64,000 nucleotides of DNA from Pseudomonadota bacterium (GCA_023386885.1 JAEWIX010000025.1:181982-245981); one strand, 5' to 3'. Numbered from the stretch's first letter, positions 34,563 to 43,561 are shown. The notes: generated from the sequence alone by a model not told the origin. Translations and numbers: made by a program.

Positions 34563-34901
34563 TCAATCGCCGGTTCCGGGTTCCGATGAGAAGTACTTAT
34601 CGAACTTGCCTTCCATGCCATCGAAATCCTTGGCATCGGCAGGCGATTCCTTCTTTTGGGTGATATTCGGCCAGTTCTTGGCCTGTGCCGCGTTGACCTC
34701 GAGCCACTTCTCGAGGTTCGGCTCGCTGTCGGGCTTGATCGCGTCGGCGGGACATTCCGGCTCGCACACACCACAATCGATACACTCGTCCGGATGGATC
34801 ACCAGCATGTTCTCGCCCTCGTAGAAACAATCGACGGGGCAGACCTCTACGCAGTCGGTGTATTTGCACTTGATACAATTTTCGGTGACGACGTAGGTCA
34901 T
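34563..34901 (-). CDS. fdxA: Seven-iron ferredoxin FdxA
   Basis: 112 aa from ATG 34901 (CGGAG 6 nt upstream). The N-terminus MTYVVTENCIKCKYTDCVEVCP and the second block CIDCGVCEPECP supply the cysteines for one 3Fe-4S and one 4Fe-4S cluster. The C-terminal extension, rich in Trp/Lys/Asp (LEKWLEVNAAQAKNWPNIT), is typical of the 110-aa proteobacterial FdxA. It carries electrons for cytoplasmic redox enzymes. The order helicase - S4 protein - fdxA - carD is kept in many rhizobiales. Confidence 0.96.
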   Translation of the reverse strand: MTYVVTENCIKCKYTDCVEVCPVDCFYEGENMLVIHPDECIDCGVCEPECPADAIKPDSEPNLEKWLEVNAAQAKNWPNITQKKESPADAKDFDGMEGKFDKYFSSEPGTGD

Positions 34902-35005
34902 CCAAGGCTCCGGAAACGGTCGAATTTTGAATGTTGGCGTAGCGCAGTCGGCCCCGTGCCGCAAGGGAAGCGTTGCCCGAATGGACTATGTGTGAGCACA
35001 AGCGG

Positions 35006-35275
35006 TCATTCCGCCAGCTTCTGCACGTCGACATATAAGTGCTGGCCGGCTTCGGCATTTCCCCGCCGTTCGGAAAAAGCCGTGACTTTCAGCACCTTCA
35101 CACCTTGATCGAGGGCAATCGTCACCACGTCGCCGAGCTTGATGCCATGGCCGGGAGCGTTTTGACGGCTGCCGTTGACGCGAACCCGACCGCCTTCGAC
35201 CAGCGCCGCAGCGCTGGCGCGGGCCTTGACGATCCGCGCGTGCCACAACCATTTATCGAGGCGTTGGCGCTCCAA
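35006..35275 (-). CDS. S4-domain RNA-binding protein (Hsp15/HslR-like), TTG start
   Basis: 89 aa from TTG 35275, with AAGGA 6 nt upstream and no ATG in frame. RLDKWLWHARIVKARASAAALV followed by GGRVRVNGSRQNAP is the S4 domain, as in the heat-shock protein Hsp15 that binds stalled 50S subunits with nascent chains. It is shorter than E. coli Hsp15 (133 aa), lacking most of the C-terminal basic tail. It lies 71 bp downstream of the helicase gene and upstream of fdxA. Confidence 0.92.
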   Translation of the reverse strand: MERQRLDKWLWHARIVKARASAAALVEGGRVRVNGSRQNAPGHGIKLGDVVTIALDQGVKVLKVTAFSERRGNAEAGQHLYVDVQKLAE

Positions 35276-35346
35276 GCATCATCCTTAAACATCTTCCTTT
35301 TGACCGATCTTCCGTCGACGGCGCCTGGAAAGCCCAAGCCAACCGG

Positions 35347-38300
35347 TCAGGTGGCGTCCTTGCGGTTGGCGGCAAGCTGCTCCTTCAGTGCCGCCAGCTT
35401 GGCGAACGGCGAATTGGGATCGGCAGGGCGATCGCGTTCGCGCGGCGCGCTGCTGGCGAACGGCCGATGCGACGGGCCGCCGCCCTCCGGACGCCGATCA
35501 CGTCCGCCCTTGCCCTGAAACTTGCCCTTGTCCCGGCCCTTGCCGAACTCCTTGCGGGCATCCTTGCCATGGCCACGCTCGCGCGGCGGCCTGCCCTCAC
35601 CCGCTGTTGCCTCGGCGCCTGCATCGCCAGCGAGGCGATTCGGTCGCTTGAAATCGAACGACCGATCGCGCCGGCTGTGCCGCTGCCGCTTGTCGCCGTC
35701 CGCCGCCTCGCCTTCGCCGCCTTCAACCTGCTCACCTTGCTGCGGACGATTCGGCTGACGGTGACGATTCCGATCGTGCCGAGGGCGGCGATCGTCCGAA
35801 CGACCACCTGGCCGCCACACCTCAACCATCGCCGGCGCGGCAGCTTCCGCTGGAGCGGCTTCAGATGGCGTTGCATCGGCAGTCGCGGCTGCTTCAGCGA
35901 CTGTCTCGGTCGACGCAGCGTCAGTAACAGCGGTTGTCGATGAGTCCGAAGACGCATTCGTTGCGGCATCACTCGCGACGACAGGTTCGCTTGCGACGAC
36001 CGAAGTCTCCTCGACCACGGGCGACGTGTGGGAAGTTGCTTCGCTTGGCGCATCGTTGGACTGCGCCGGTTCGCTTGCCCGCGCTTCAACGGGTTGCTCA
36101 CCCTCACTTGGCAATGCATCACTCGGCAACGCATCGTCGGACGGAGCGGCATCACTCACGGCGACAGCCGCGACGTCTTCAGCGGGTGCGCTGTCAGTCG
36201 ATACAGCTTCCGACGACGTATCATCGGTTGTCGCCGCTGCATCGGCAGCAACTGTCACCTCAGCGGCGATGGTTTCAGGCGTCGGCGCAGGCGCGGGCTT
36301 CAACTCCATGCGATAGCCCAGCGCGCGCAGGATCGACGCGAAATCTTCGCCGGCCGAGCCGGTCAGCGACGTCATCGCCTGCGTCACCACGAAGCCGCGC
36401 CCGTCGAACGCGCCGGCAGGCTTCGGCAAGCCGCTGGCCTCGCGCCATGCCAATGCCGGGCGGATCAAATCGGCCAATCGTTCGAGAATATCGACGCGCA
36501 CGGCGCGTTCGCCGCATTGGCGATAACCCAGCACGCGATAGGCATCGCGCTCCAGCGCCTTGTCGACCGGGAACGAGGTGCGGCCGCTACCGGCGAGATG
36601 TTGTGCGCCGAGCAGCGCGCCGAGATCGACGTTGTCCTGCTTGTGCGCCCACAGCTGCGAGGCGAGTGCGCGCGCCGCGGGCTTCAGCAACGCAGGCACG
36701 TAAAGATGGTAGGCGCCGAACCGCACGCCGTATTTGCGCAAGGTCGCGCGCGAGGCCTGATCGAGATCCTTCACCTCATTTGCGATCTTCGAGCGCTCCA
36801 GCACGCCGAGCGCTTCGGTCAACTGAAACGCGATGCCGCGCGCGATGCCGGTGACGTCCTCGGCCTTCACCAGTTCGAACAGCGGACCGAGCAGCTTCTC
36901 GGCATGTGTCTTGAGCCAGAGGTCGAGACGCGCCTGCACCGCATCGCGCGGCGCGCCGCTCAGGCGTTCGTCGGCAACGATACGGACGCGCGGATGCAGC
37001 GCGTCGTCACCCGCCACCACCTTGGCGACGGCGTCGCCGGTCCAGCGGATGGTGCCGTCGGAGGCGAGCACGAACTGATCGTCCGGGGCCTGCGACAATT
37101 TTTCCGCGCGCGCGTCAATCTCGCCGGCCAGCGCCTTTTGCGCCGTGGCCTGCAACGCCTTGGCTTCGGAGCCTGCTTCCGCCGCATCGGGCGCAAACAT
37201 GAATCCGTCGAGGCGGCCAATCACATGGCCTTCCACGATCACTTCGCCGGTCTTTCCAATCTCGGTATTCAGCATGGTGTTTTCCCGCAAGCGGCGCATC
37301 AATACACTGGTCCGGCGATCAACGAAACGCTGAGTTAGCCGTTCATGCAGGGCATCGGACAATTTATTCTCAAGTTCGTGCGAAATTCCCTGCCAATGGA
37401 GCGGATCCGCCAGCCAATCGGGGCGATTCGCCACGAAGGTCCAAGTGCGGATGTGGGCAATCCGCCCGGATAACGTGTCGATATCGCCATCGATCCGGTC
37501 CGCCTGCGCGATTTGCGCCGCGAACCAGGCATCAGGAATGCGGCCCCGGCGCATCAGGAAGGTATAAAGCGTCGTGACCAGTTCGGCATGCGCCGCCGGC
37601 GACAACTTGCGATAGTCCGGAACCTGGCAAGCTTCCCACAGTCGCTCGACAGCCACCTTGCCCTGCGCCATGTCGCGCACGTCGCCGTCGCGCGCGGCAT
37701 GATCGAGCACGCGCAGATCCTCGGCGCTCGGCGCGCGCGTCAACGCCGCGTGCTCCGGCGTCAGTGCCAGCGAAACTTGCAACGCGTCGAGCGAGCGGAA
37801 ATCGAGCTGCGCGTTGCGCCATTGCAGCGTCTTGACGCTGTCGAAGGTGTGGTTCTGCAACGCGTTGACCAGTTCGGGCTCGAATGGCGCACAGCGGCCA
37901 GTCGTACCGAAGGTGCCGTTGCGGGTCGCACGGCCGGCGCGGCCGGCGATCTGCGCGAATTCCGCCGGATTGAGCCTGCGAAACTGATAACCGTCGAACT
38001 TGCGATCCGATGCGAAGGCGACGTGATCGACATCGAGATTGAGGCCCATGCCGATGGCGTCGGTGGCGACGAGATAATCGACGTCGCCGGATTCGAACAG
38101 CGCCACCTGAGCGTTGCGCGTGCGCGGCGACAGCGATCCCAGCACCACCGCGGCACCGCCGTGCTGGCGGCGGATCAGTTCGGCGATGGCGTAAACTTCA
38201 TCGGCGGAAAACGCGACAATCGCAGTGCGGCGCGGCTGCCGCGTGATCTTGCGGTCGCCGGCGAATTCGAGTTGCGACAGCCGCGGGCGGGTCAGGATGT

Positions 38301-38766
38301 TGGCGCCGGGCAAGAGTTTTTCGATCACCGGCCGCATCGTCGCCGCGCCGAGCAGCAGCGTCTCGTCGCGACCGCGACGATTCAAAATGCGATCCGTAAA
38401 GACGTGACCGCGTTCGAGGTCGGCACTGATCTGGATTTCATCGACGGCGAGAAACGACACGTCGATATCGCGCGGCATCGCTTCCACCGTCGACACCCAG
38501 AAGCGCGGCTTCGGCGGTTTGATCTTCTCTTCGCCGGTGATCAGCGCGACAGCCTCGGTGCCGACACGCGCGGCGATCTTGTTGTAGACCTCGCGCGCGA
38601 GCAGACGCAGCGGCAGACCGATGATGCCGGACGAATGCGCGAGCATGCGTTCGATCGCCAGATGTGTCTTGCCGGTGTTGGTGGGACCGAGCACCGCGGT
38701 GACGCCACTTCCGGGAGCACGATCGGGTGTCGACGTTGCGAACGGCGATGCAGACGAAACAACCAT
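35347..38766 (-). CDS. SUV3-like superfamily-2 RNA helicase with long disordered C-terminus
   Basis: 1139 aa from ATG 38766; a GTG at 38790 is an alternative. Walker A GPTNTGKT lies near residue 27-34, the DEIQ box (AVDEIQ) near 111-114, and motif VI IAGRAGR near 270-290 (AEFAQIAGRAGRATRNGTFG). This is the mitochondrial-SUV3-type helicase of alphaproteobacteria, expected to unwind structured RNA in decay. From about residue 800 the protein becomes low complexity: first Ala/Ser/Thr/Glu/Asp-rich (about 180 residues), then Arg/Gly/Lys/Asp-rich like an RGG region (SFDFKRPNRLAGDAG, KEFGKGRDKGKFQGKGGRD). Such tails bind RNA and promote condensates. Confidence 0.92.
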   Translation of the reverse strand: MVVSSASPFATSTPDRAPGSGVTAVLGPTNTGKTHLAIERMLAHSSGIIGLPLRLLAREVYNKIAARVGTEAVALITGEEKIKPPKPRFWVSTVEAMPRDIDVSFLAVDEIQISADLERGHVFTDRILNRRGRDETLLLGAATMRPVIEKLLPGANILTRPRLSQLEFAGDRKITRQPRRTAIVAFSADEVYAIAELIRRQHGGAAVVLGSLSPRTRNAQVALFESGDVDYLVATDAIGMGLNLDVDHVAFASDRKFDGYQFRRLNPAEFAQIAGRAGRATRNGTFGTTGRCAPFEPELVNALQNHTFDSVKTLQWRNAQLDFRSLDALQVSLALTPEHAALTRAPSAEDLRVLDHAARDGDVRDMAQGKVAVERLWEACQVPDYRKLSPAAHAELVTTLYTFLMRRGRIPDAWFAAQIAQADRIDGDIDTLSGRIAHIRTWTFVANRPDWLADPLHWQGISHELENKLSDALHERLTQRFVDRRTSVLMRRLRENTMLNTEIGKTGEVIVEGHVIGRLDGFMFAPDAAEAGSEAKALQATAQKALAGEIDARAEKLSQAPDDQFVLASDGTIRWTGDAVAKVVAGDDALHPRVRIVADERLSGAPRDAVQARLDLWLKTHAEKLLGPLFELVKAEDVTGIARGIAFQLTEALGVLERSKIANEVKDLDQASRATLRKYGVRFGAYHLYVPALLKPAARALASQLWAHKQDNVDLGALLGAQHLAGSGRTSFPVDKALERDAYRVLGYRQCGERAVRVDILERLADLIRPALAWREASGLPKPAGAFDGRGFVVTQAMTSLTGSAGEDFASILRALGYRMELKPAPAPTPETIAAEVTVAADAAATTDDTSSEAVSTDSAPAEDVAAVAVSDAAPSDDALPSDALPSEGEQPVEARASEPAQSNDAPSEATSHTSPVVEETSVVASEPVVASDAATNASSDSSTTAVTDAASTETVAEAAATADATPSEAAPAEAAAPAMVEVWRPGGRSDDRRPRHDRNRHRQPNRPQQGEQVEGGEGEAADGDKRQRHSRRDRSFDFKRPNRLAGDAGAEATAGEGRPPRERGHGKDARKEFGKGRDKGKFQGKGGRDRRPEGGGPSHRPFASSAPRERDRPADPNSPFAKLAALKEQLAANRKDAT

Positions 38767-38790
38767 ATTTTTCAGGACTTCCGAAATCAC

Positions 38791-39123
38791 AGGCGGTGCG
38801 ACGACGCTCGAGCCTGTTTCACAATGCGACGCCTTCCGGGCCGCGGCTTAAACTTTGGAACGAGTCCGGAACGAATCGCGCCCGAATCGCTGACTCGCAC
38901 CAATCCTTGCGGAACGACCGCAACATGTCGCGGTGCGTGGCGACCTGCATAACTACATCAAGAGGATTCCTGTCGAACAAGAGATAGGAATGCGGCGCAA
39001 TCATTAACACCCATGCGGGACGGGATTGCTTCAAGAGTCAACAGGGATTCTTGCCTCGGGATTCTTGCGGCAAACCGGTGACGACATCGTGTCCGCGCCT
39101 GCCACAAGAATCCGGCCTGCCCC
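38791..39123. other. 333-bp intergenic region, no gene recognised
   Basis: Lies between the helicase start and the end of the DUF3108 gene, both on the minus strand. It should contain the helicase promoter. Frames here encode no recognisable protein. A 10-bp direct repeat, GGATTCTTGC, occurs twice near 39050-39070. I find no stable hairpin or clear promoter. Confidence 0.5.
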
Positions 39124-39981
39124 TCAGCGCGAGGCGGCGCGCGGCGGAGCGGCGGCGGTGCTGAACTGGGTGGCGATCAGCACGCCATGACCGAGCGGGG
39201 TCGGGATCGAGAGTTTGAACGGCACCAGCACGCGGGTGCCGGCGATCGGCACCAGCCAGACTTCCATCGCCTTCTGCTTCGCGAGGTATTTGATGGCGGC
39301 CCGGTCCGGCACGTAGCCGGACACCGGCGTGAAGAAGATGCCGCAGACCACGGCCGGGCCATGATAGCCCTTTTCGGCCTTCACCTGTTCCATCCGCTTG
39401 TATTCGAGCCGCAGATCGTAGCGCATGCGGCCGTCGAACACCGCCGCCGCCGGCTTGCACGCCTCGGCGCTGAGCGGATTGGCGGTGCCGGGCACCCGGA
39501 TCATGCTGCTTGTCATCGGATCGAGTACGCCACGACGGTGCGCGTCGGTCACCGGAATGCGGGCATCGTCCGCCGGCGGCTCCGGGGTGATGCTCGATTC
39601 GGTGACATTGCCAGCGTTGAACGCGATGCGAATGGTCTCGGCTTTCTTCGAGGTCTCGCTGGTCGCGGTGTAATTGACCGGCGCGAACTGGCCGTTGACG
39701 ACGCGGCCGTGGACCCCGCCGTTGCCATGGCCGCCATAAATCGCCTTGAGCAGGCCCACGGTGGCGCCGGACACCTTGGCGCTGTAGTGATCCTCGGCAA
39801 TCTCGATGGTCCAGGTTCCGCGCCCCACCGGAATCCCGGCCAGCGTCACCTCGTAGCGGGCATCGAGCTTGCCCTGCGCCGAAGCGGGCGCGACCGCGAA
39901 CTGCGCCAGTGCCACGGTTGCCAACCCGAGCATGGGCGCCAGCCGGGCGTGCCGGGGCGAAGTGTCAGCCGATGTGCTCAC
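39124..39981 (-). CDS. DUF3108 domain exported protein
   Basis: 285 aa from GTG 39981, with AGGA 9 nt upstream; the frame reaches 39999 with another GTG. A signal peptide ends VAPASAQGK near residue 37. The sequence ARYEVTLAGIPVGRGTWTIEI and the later AAAVFDGRMRYDLRLEYKRME are the hallmarks of DUF3108, a periplasmic beta-rich, lipocalin/LolA-like shape. Members are suspected to act in cell-envelope or lipid handling, without a proven function. Transcribed alone, divergent from rpmB. Confidence 0.85.
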   Translation of the reverse strand: MSTSADTSPRHARLAPMLGLATVALAQFAVAPASAQGKLDARYEVTLAGIPVGRGTWTIEIAEDHYSAKVSGATVGLLKAIYGGHGNGGVHGRVVNGQFAPVNYTATSETSKKAETIRIAFNAGNVTESSITPEPPADDARIPVTDAHRRGVLDPMTSSMIRVPGTANPLSAEACKPAAAVFDGRMRYDLRLEYKRMEQVKAEKGYHGPAVVCGIFFTPVSGYVPDRAAIKYLAKQKAMEVWLVPIAGTRVLVPFKLSIPTPLGHGVLIATQFSTAAAPPRAASR

Positions 39982-40167
39982 AAATGGGTATCCTGCCACC
40001 GGTCGCCTTTATCGTCGCCGAGATGGCGGCGGACATATCGGAAAAACCATTCCTTCACCATGTCGGAACCGAATACGTCCTTTATATGGTTGAGATCGAA
40101 CGTGAAATCGGGCATTTGCGCGGAAGCGAAGTGATCTTCGTCGACCCCGGCAAAACATGCTGCGCGC

Positions 40168-40196
40168 TTGACCTTGCGTCGTGCTGCCCCTATAGG
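40168..40196 (+). promoter_or_regulatory. Sigma-70 promoter for rpmB
   Basis: TTGACC (40168-40173) and TATAGG (40191-40196) are separated by exactly 17 bp, giving a predicted start near 40203 and a leader of about 85 nt before the L28 gene. The match and spacing are the best in the window. Confidence 0.75.
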
Positions 40197-40287
40197 TTCG
40201 CCGATCCTGAAATGGATGCGATTTTTGACCCCCGCGGCCGCGCAGCGTGCTTGCAGTGTGCCTTGGGGAAGTAAGAGGAATTTTCCA

Positions 40288-40590
40288 ATGTCCCGCCGCT
40301 GCGAACTGACCGCCAAGGGTCCCCAGGTCGGTCACCGGGTGAGCCACTCGAACATCAAGACCAAGCGGCGCTTCCTGCCCAACCTGGTCAACGTCACCTT
40401 CCTGTCGGATGCGTTGGGTCGTTCGGTCCGGCTGCGCGTCTCGACCAACGCGCTGAAGAGCGTCGACCACAACGGCGGTCTCGATGCCTTCCTGCTCAAG
40501 GCCAAGATCGACGACCTGTCGCTGAAGGCCGCCGAGCTGAAGCGCCAGATCGAAAAGAAGAAGGCCGAAACCGCAAGCGCCGCGGCCTGA
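40288..40590 (+). CDS. rpmB: 50S ribosomal protein L28
   Basis: 100 aa; AAGAGGAA lies about 8 nt before ATG 40288. MSRRCELTAKGPQVGHRVSHS and TKRRFLPNLVNVTF are diagnostic of L28. The C-terminal extension DDLSLKAAELKRQIEKKKAE, helical and Lys-rich, is normal in alphaproteobacteria. Binds 23S rRNA near the E site. It has its own promoter and a strong terminator, so it is monocistronic. Confidence 0.98.
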   Translation: MSRRCELTAKGPQVGHRVSHSNIKTKRRFLPNLVNVTFLSDALGRSVRLRVSTNALKSVDHNGGLDAFLLKAKIDDLSLKAAELKRQIEKKKAETASAAA

Positions 40591-40625
40591 TCGCCTTCGC
40601 ATAAAAGTTTATCGCTGCAAGACAG

Positions 40626-40663
40626 AAACGGCTGGGTCGCATGACCCGGCCGTTTTTGTTTGA
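40626..40663 (+). terminator. Rho-independent terminator of rpmB
   Basis: AAACGGCTGGGTC and GACCCGGCCGTTT form a 13-bp stem (one G-U pair) around GCAT, followed by TTGTTT. Lies 36 nt after the rpmB stop and also faces the end of the opposite gene. Confidence 0.92.
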
Positions 40664-40669
40664 CCGATT

Positions 40670-41110
40670 TCACGCGCGGAAGCGCGCCATCGTTCCGGCG
40701 ATAATCTGCATCGCCACGCCGATCACCCATCCCTGCATGATGGCGTAGGTCCAGAAGATATGCAGATTTTCGCGAAAGACGATGGCCGACACCGCCACGA
40801 ATGCCACCAGTGTCGCGAAGAACGTGCCCACCGCGCTGAGAAACTCCGCGGCATCGATCCGCCCGCCGAGGCCCTTCTCCGAATGCTCGGCGGCGACCGG
40901 ATGAAACGGTCGTTGAGGCGTGTCGATGCCGAGGTAGAACCCGACCGCACCACTCAACATCATGACGATAATGAAGCCTTCGGACGCGAGCGGAAAAACG
41001 ATCGACCCGACATGAGCCGCAACAAACAGGCCGCTCGCCGCACCGGCCATCGCGAGCCCCGTGCGCTCCAGGACATGGGCGAACTTTCTAACGCGAGTTC
41101 GCATGATCAT
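40670..41110 (-). CDS. Small integral membrane protein, function unknown
   Basis: 146 aa from ATG 41110 (GTG 41113 and ATG 41104 also possible). Four hydrophobic stretches: TGLAMAGAASGLFVAAHVG, SEGFIIVMMLSGAVGFYLG, AVGTFFATLVAFVAVSAIVF and IFWTYAIMQGWVIGVAMQIIAG. The first contains a His within the membrane. I do not recognise a named family. Transcribed alone, converging on rpmB. Confidence 0.75.
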   Translation of the reverse strand: MIMRTRVRKFAHVLERTGLAMAGAASGLFVAAHVGSIVFPLASEGFIIVMMLSGAVGFYLGIDTPQRPFHPVAAEHSEKGLGGRIDAAEFLSAVGTFFATLVAFVAVSAIVFRENLHIFWTYAIMQGWVIGVAMQIIAGTMARFRA

Positions 41111-41219
41111 CACTCACCGCCCGCGATGCCAAGCTAGGCCGTTTTTACGGCCCGCGAAAGGCCGAGTCGCACCCCTCAAACCTCGGCCGTCGCGTTGCGG
41201 TTGCAGCCGATCAAGTCGA

Positions 41220-41693
41220 TCAACATCCGCCGCGCAACGACTTGCCTAGCCTCGCGACAATCGGATCGAATGCCTTTGCCCGATCCTTATCGTATTCGAT
41301 GCGGACATACGCGGCGGCATCGTGACATGCGGCAATGGCGCGTTGGTAGACGATGCGGTTGCCCTTGGTACCTGACCACACAGCCCATCTCGCCTGTTGC
41401 TTCTGATAAGTGATCGTCCAGCCGTCGTCGCCTGCCTGCGCGATGCGCCGTTGTGCTTCAGCGGCGAAACCGCGATCCGCGAGATAGTTGCCCCAGACCG
41501 CAAGCTCGGCGCGACCATCGGACGAGCGCGACACGCCACCGTCGCCGTTGTCCGATTCCGCGACGCTGGAGAAGCCCGGCGGAATGTCGATGCCGTACTG
41601 GAAGCGGGCGTTGCCATAGTGATGCCAGTCCGACGCGGCGGCGAGCGTCGGGAATGCCGCAAGCATCAGCGCGATTCGGATTGCCGCCTGCAT
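41220..41693 (-). CDS. Hypothetical periplasmic protein
   Basis: 157 aa from ATG 41693 with GGAG 8 nt upstream. The signal peptide ends PTLAAASD near residue 20. The mature protein starts WHHYGNARFQYGIDIPPGF and has a regular alpha/beta pattern with two C-terminal Cys (IAACHD and the terminal GGC) that could pair. The opening resembles small rhizobial proteins that begin with a beta-hairpin like PsbP/Mog1 folds (YGIDIPPGF). Function unknown. Confidence 0.75.
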   Translation of the reverse strand: MQAAIRIALMLAAFPTLAAASDWHHYGNARFQYGIDIPPGFSSVAESDNGDGGVSRSSDGRAELAVWGNYLADRGFAAEAQRRIAQAGDDGWTITYQKQQARWAVWSGTKGNRIVYQRAIAACHDAAAYVRIEYDKDRAKAFDPIVARLGKSLRGGC

Positions 41694-41800
41694 GATCGTC
41701 ACTCCAACCCTCGACGTCGGTGCGAAGACTCCGCGCCGGAACCGCGTGTTCACTTAGACGGAAGGACGCGCGACATGGTTCATCGCGGTGGCCGGACCGC

Positions 41801-42196
41801 CTACTTGGCTTCGATCGTTTCGACGATCTGAATGAAGTTGCCGCAGGTGTCGTCGAACACCGCCATGCGCACCGGCCCTGCCTCCATCGGCTCCACCGTG
41901 AAGGCGACGCCGAGCCCGCGCAATCGCGCGAACTCGCGTGCAAGATCGTCCACCATGAAGGACGCCGCCGGAATCCCGTCTTTCACCAGCGCGGATTTGA
42001 ACGACTTCGCGGCGGGATGTTCGCTCGGCTCCAACAGCAATTCGGTGCCATCCGGCGCTTCCGGCGACACCACCGTCAACCAGCGATGCGCGCCGACCGG
42101 AACGTCGTGCTTGACGACGAAGCCCAGTTTCTCCGTGTAGAAGCTCAAGGCTTTGGCCTGATCGTCCACCAGAACGCTGGTGACATAAATCCGCAT
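41801..42196 (-). CDS. VOC-family (glyoxalase/bleomycin-resistance-like) protein
   Basis: 131 aa with GGAG 6 nt before ATG. Single VOC chain: YVTSVLVDDQAKALSFYTEKLGF at the start and VRMAVFDDTCGNFIQIVE at the end, as in YraH/PhnB-like small proteins. As a homodimer it would form two metal-binding clefts, but His/Glu ligands of true glyoxalase I are only partly present. The substrate is unknown. Confidence 0.9.
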   Translation of the reverse strand: MRIYVTSVLVDDQAKALSFYTEKLGFVVKHDVPVGAHRWLTVVSPEAPDGTELLLEPSEHPAAKSFKSALVKDGIPAASFMVDDLAREFARLRGLGVAFTVEPMEAGPVRMAVFDDTCGNFIQIVETIEAK

Positions 42197-42291
42197 GATG
42201 CGCTCCGCTCCAATCTGTCCGGAATTGACATGTCACGCCACACTCAGCGAGCATGTGATGCGCCGCGAGCAGCCGGCAACACACGGCACGA

Positions 42292-42579
42292 TCAGCGCAG
42301 AACCCAGCCCGGACCGAACGGCGTGCCGGCACCGGTGCGGAAATAGAGATATGAATTCCCCGCGGCGTCAACTCGGGCGCCGGTCCACGCTTCGTCGGCG
42401 TCGCGACGCGGGGTGCGAACGGCGCGCTTCGCCGAATGAATCGAATGCCTGTGCGCGGAATGCCTGTCGATCCGCTCGACCTTGCGGACGCCGTCACGAT
42501 CCGCGCCGGCGGCCGACGCGGCTCCCGCAACGGCGCATCCGCCGATGATCACGAATGCCACTGCAAATGCCTTGAGCAT
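42292..42579 (-). CDS. Small exported hypothetical protein, His/Arg-rich
   Basis: 95 aa with GGAGG about 6 nt upstream of ATG. The signal peptide ends AGAASAAGAD near residue 25. The mature part is basic with several His (IDRHSAHRHSIHSAKRAVR), ending in AGNSYLYFRTGAGTPFGPGWVLR. The His cluster could bind metal or simply give charge. No recognised family. Confidence 0.65.
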   Translation of the reverse strand: MLKAFAVAFVIIGGCAVAGAASAAGADRDGVRKVERIDRHSAHRHSIHSAKRAVRTPRRDADEAWTGARVDAAGNSYLYFRTGAGTPFGPGWVLR

Positions 42580-42696
42580 CGGTCCCTCCTTCGCGCATCG
42601 TTCAGTCAGGGTGGCGACGAGCGTAATTCCACCGCATGGCGACGGTGTGGCGCCGCTTGTTCTTGACGCCCTCGCCGCTCTGCTTCACCAAACCGC

Positions 42697-43561
42697 ATGA
42701 GCAACGATCGTCATCACACCACCGCGCCCGACAACGCCGACGCCGCGTTCGGCAGCAATCATGCCCGTGTCTATGCCGAAGGCCCGCCGCGACAGGTTCC
42801 GGGTTTCGACGGTCTGCATCGCATGACGATCATGCTATTGGCGGAGCGCGTGCCGCGCGATGGCCGCGTGCTGGTGGAGTGAATTTGACATTCGCTACCC
42901 GATTGCAGCTAATCCGGCGAGCGAATGTCAAATTCAAAACTCCACCAGGAACTTATAGTTGCCAGTGGTCCTTTGATTCCAACATTTGCAAAAGCGCCTG
43001 CTGCGACGGGATGCAAATGTTGGAATCGGACCACTGGTGCACGGCGCGGGCGGCGGCCTCGAACTGAAGGCACTCGGCGACGCGCAGCCCGGCTGGACCT
43101 TCGACGGCGTCGACCCGTCCGCCGACATGCTGCGCACGGCGGAGGAAATCGCAGCGGCGCATCGCGACCGCATCCACCTGCATCACGGCTTCATCGAGGC
43201 CGTGCCCGATGGTCCGTTCGACGGCGCATGCAGTCTGCTGACGTTTCACTTCATTCCGCGCGCGATGCGTCGCGATACGCTGTCCGAGATCCGTCGCCGT
43301 CTCAGGCCGGGCGCGCCGTTCGTCGTCGCGCATGTCTCGTTCGACCAGCGTGAGCCGGCGCGTTCGCAGTGGATCGCGCGGCATGTCGCCTTCGCCGGCA
43401 CCGATCCCGCGCATGCCGAGGCCGCAAGGCACGCCATCGCCACGAAACTCTCGGTGCTGGCGCCGGAGGAAGACGAAGCAATGCTGCGCGAGGCCGGGTT
43501 CGACAACGTCAGCCTGTTCTATGCGGGGCTGAGTTTCCGCGGCTGGGTCGGCTACGCCTGA
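42697..43561 (+). pseudogene. SAM-dependent methyltransferase gene interrupted by a 163-bp palindromic element
   Basis: The first part (42697-42876) reads MSNDRHHTTAPDNADAAFG ... HRMTIMLLAERVPRDGRVLV and then meets a TGA inside an inserted block. The second part (43040-43561) resumes HGAGGGLELKALG ... GVDPSADML and runs to a natural end GWVGYA. Removing 42877-43039 restores one frame of 233 aa with the SAM-binding motif VLVHGAGGGLEL, FDGVDPSADML and the family's HHGFIEAVP. The insertion shifts the frame (163 = 3n+1) and adds a stop, so the gene is broken unless an internal start yields a C-terminal fragment. CTGGTG flanks both sides. Confidence 0.87.
42871..43039. repeat. Double-hairpin insertion element (two long inverted repeats)
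   Basis: Hairpin 1 (about 42871-42950): CTGGTGGAGT-GAATTTGACATTCGCT pairs with AGCGAATGTCAAATTC-AAA-ACTCCACCAG, 26 bp with one 3-nt bulge. Hairpin 2 (about 42962-43037): CCAGTGGTCC ... GATTCCAACATTTGCA pairs with TGCAAATGTTGGAATC-GGACCACTGG. They are joined by AACTTATAGTT, itself a small palindrome. There is no coding capacity, so this is a miniature or REP-like element, mobilised in trans if at all. It is flanked by a 6-bp repeat CTGGTG. Confidence 0.85.

Noticed and set aside
36028..38952. Long plus-strand frames inside the helicase gene
   Set aside because: Antisense to helicase motifs that are intact; no recognisable domains.
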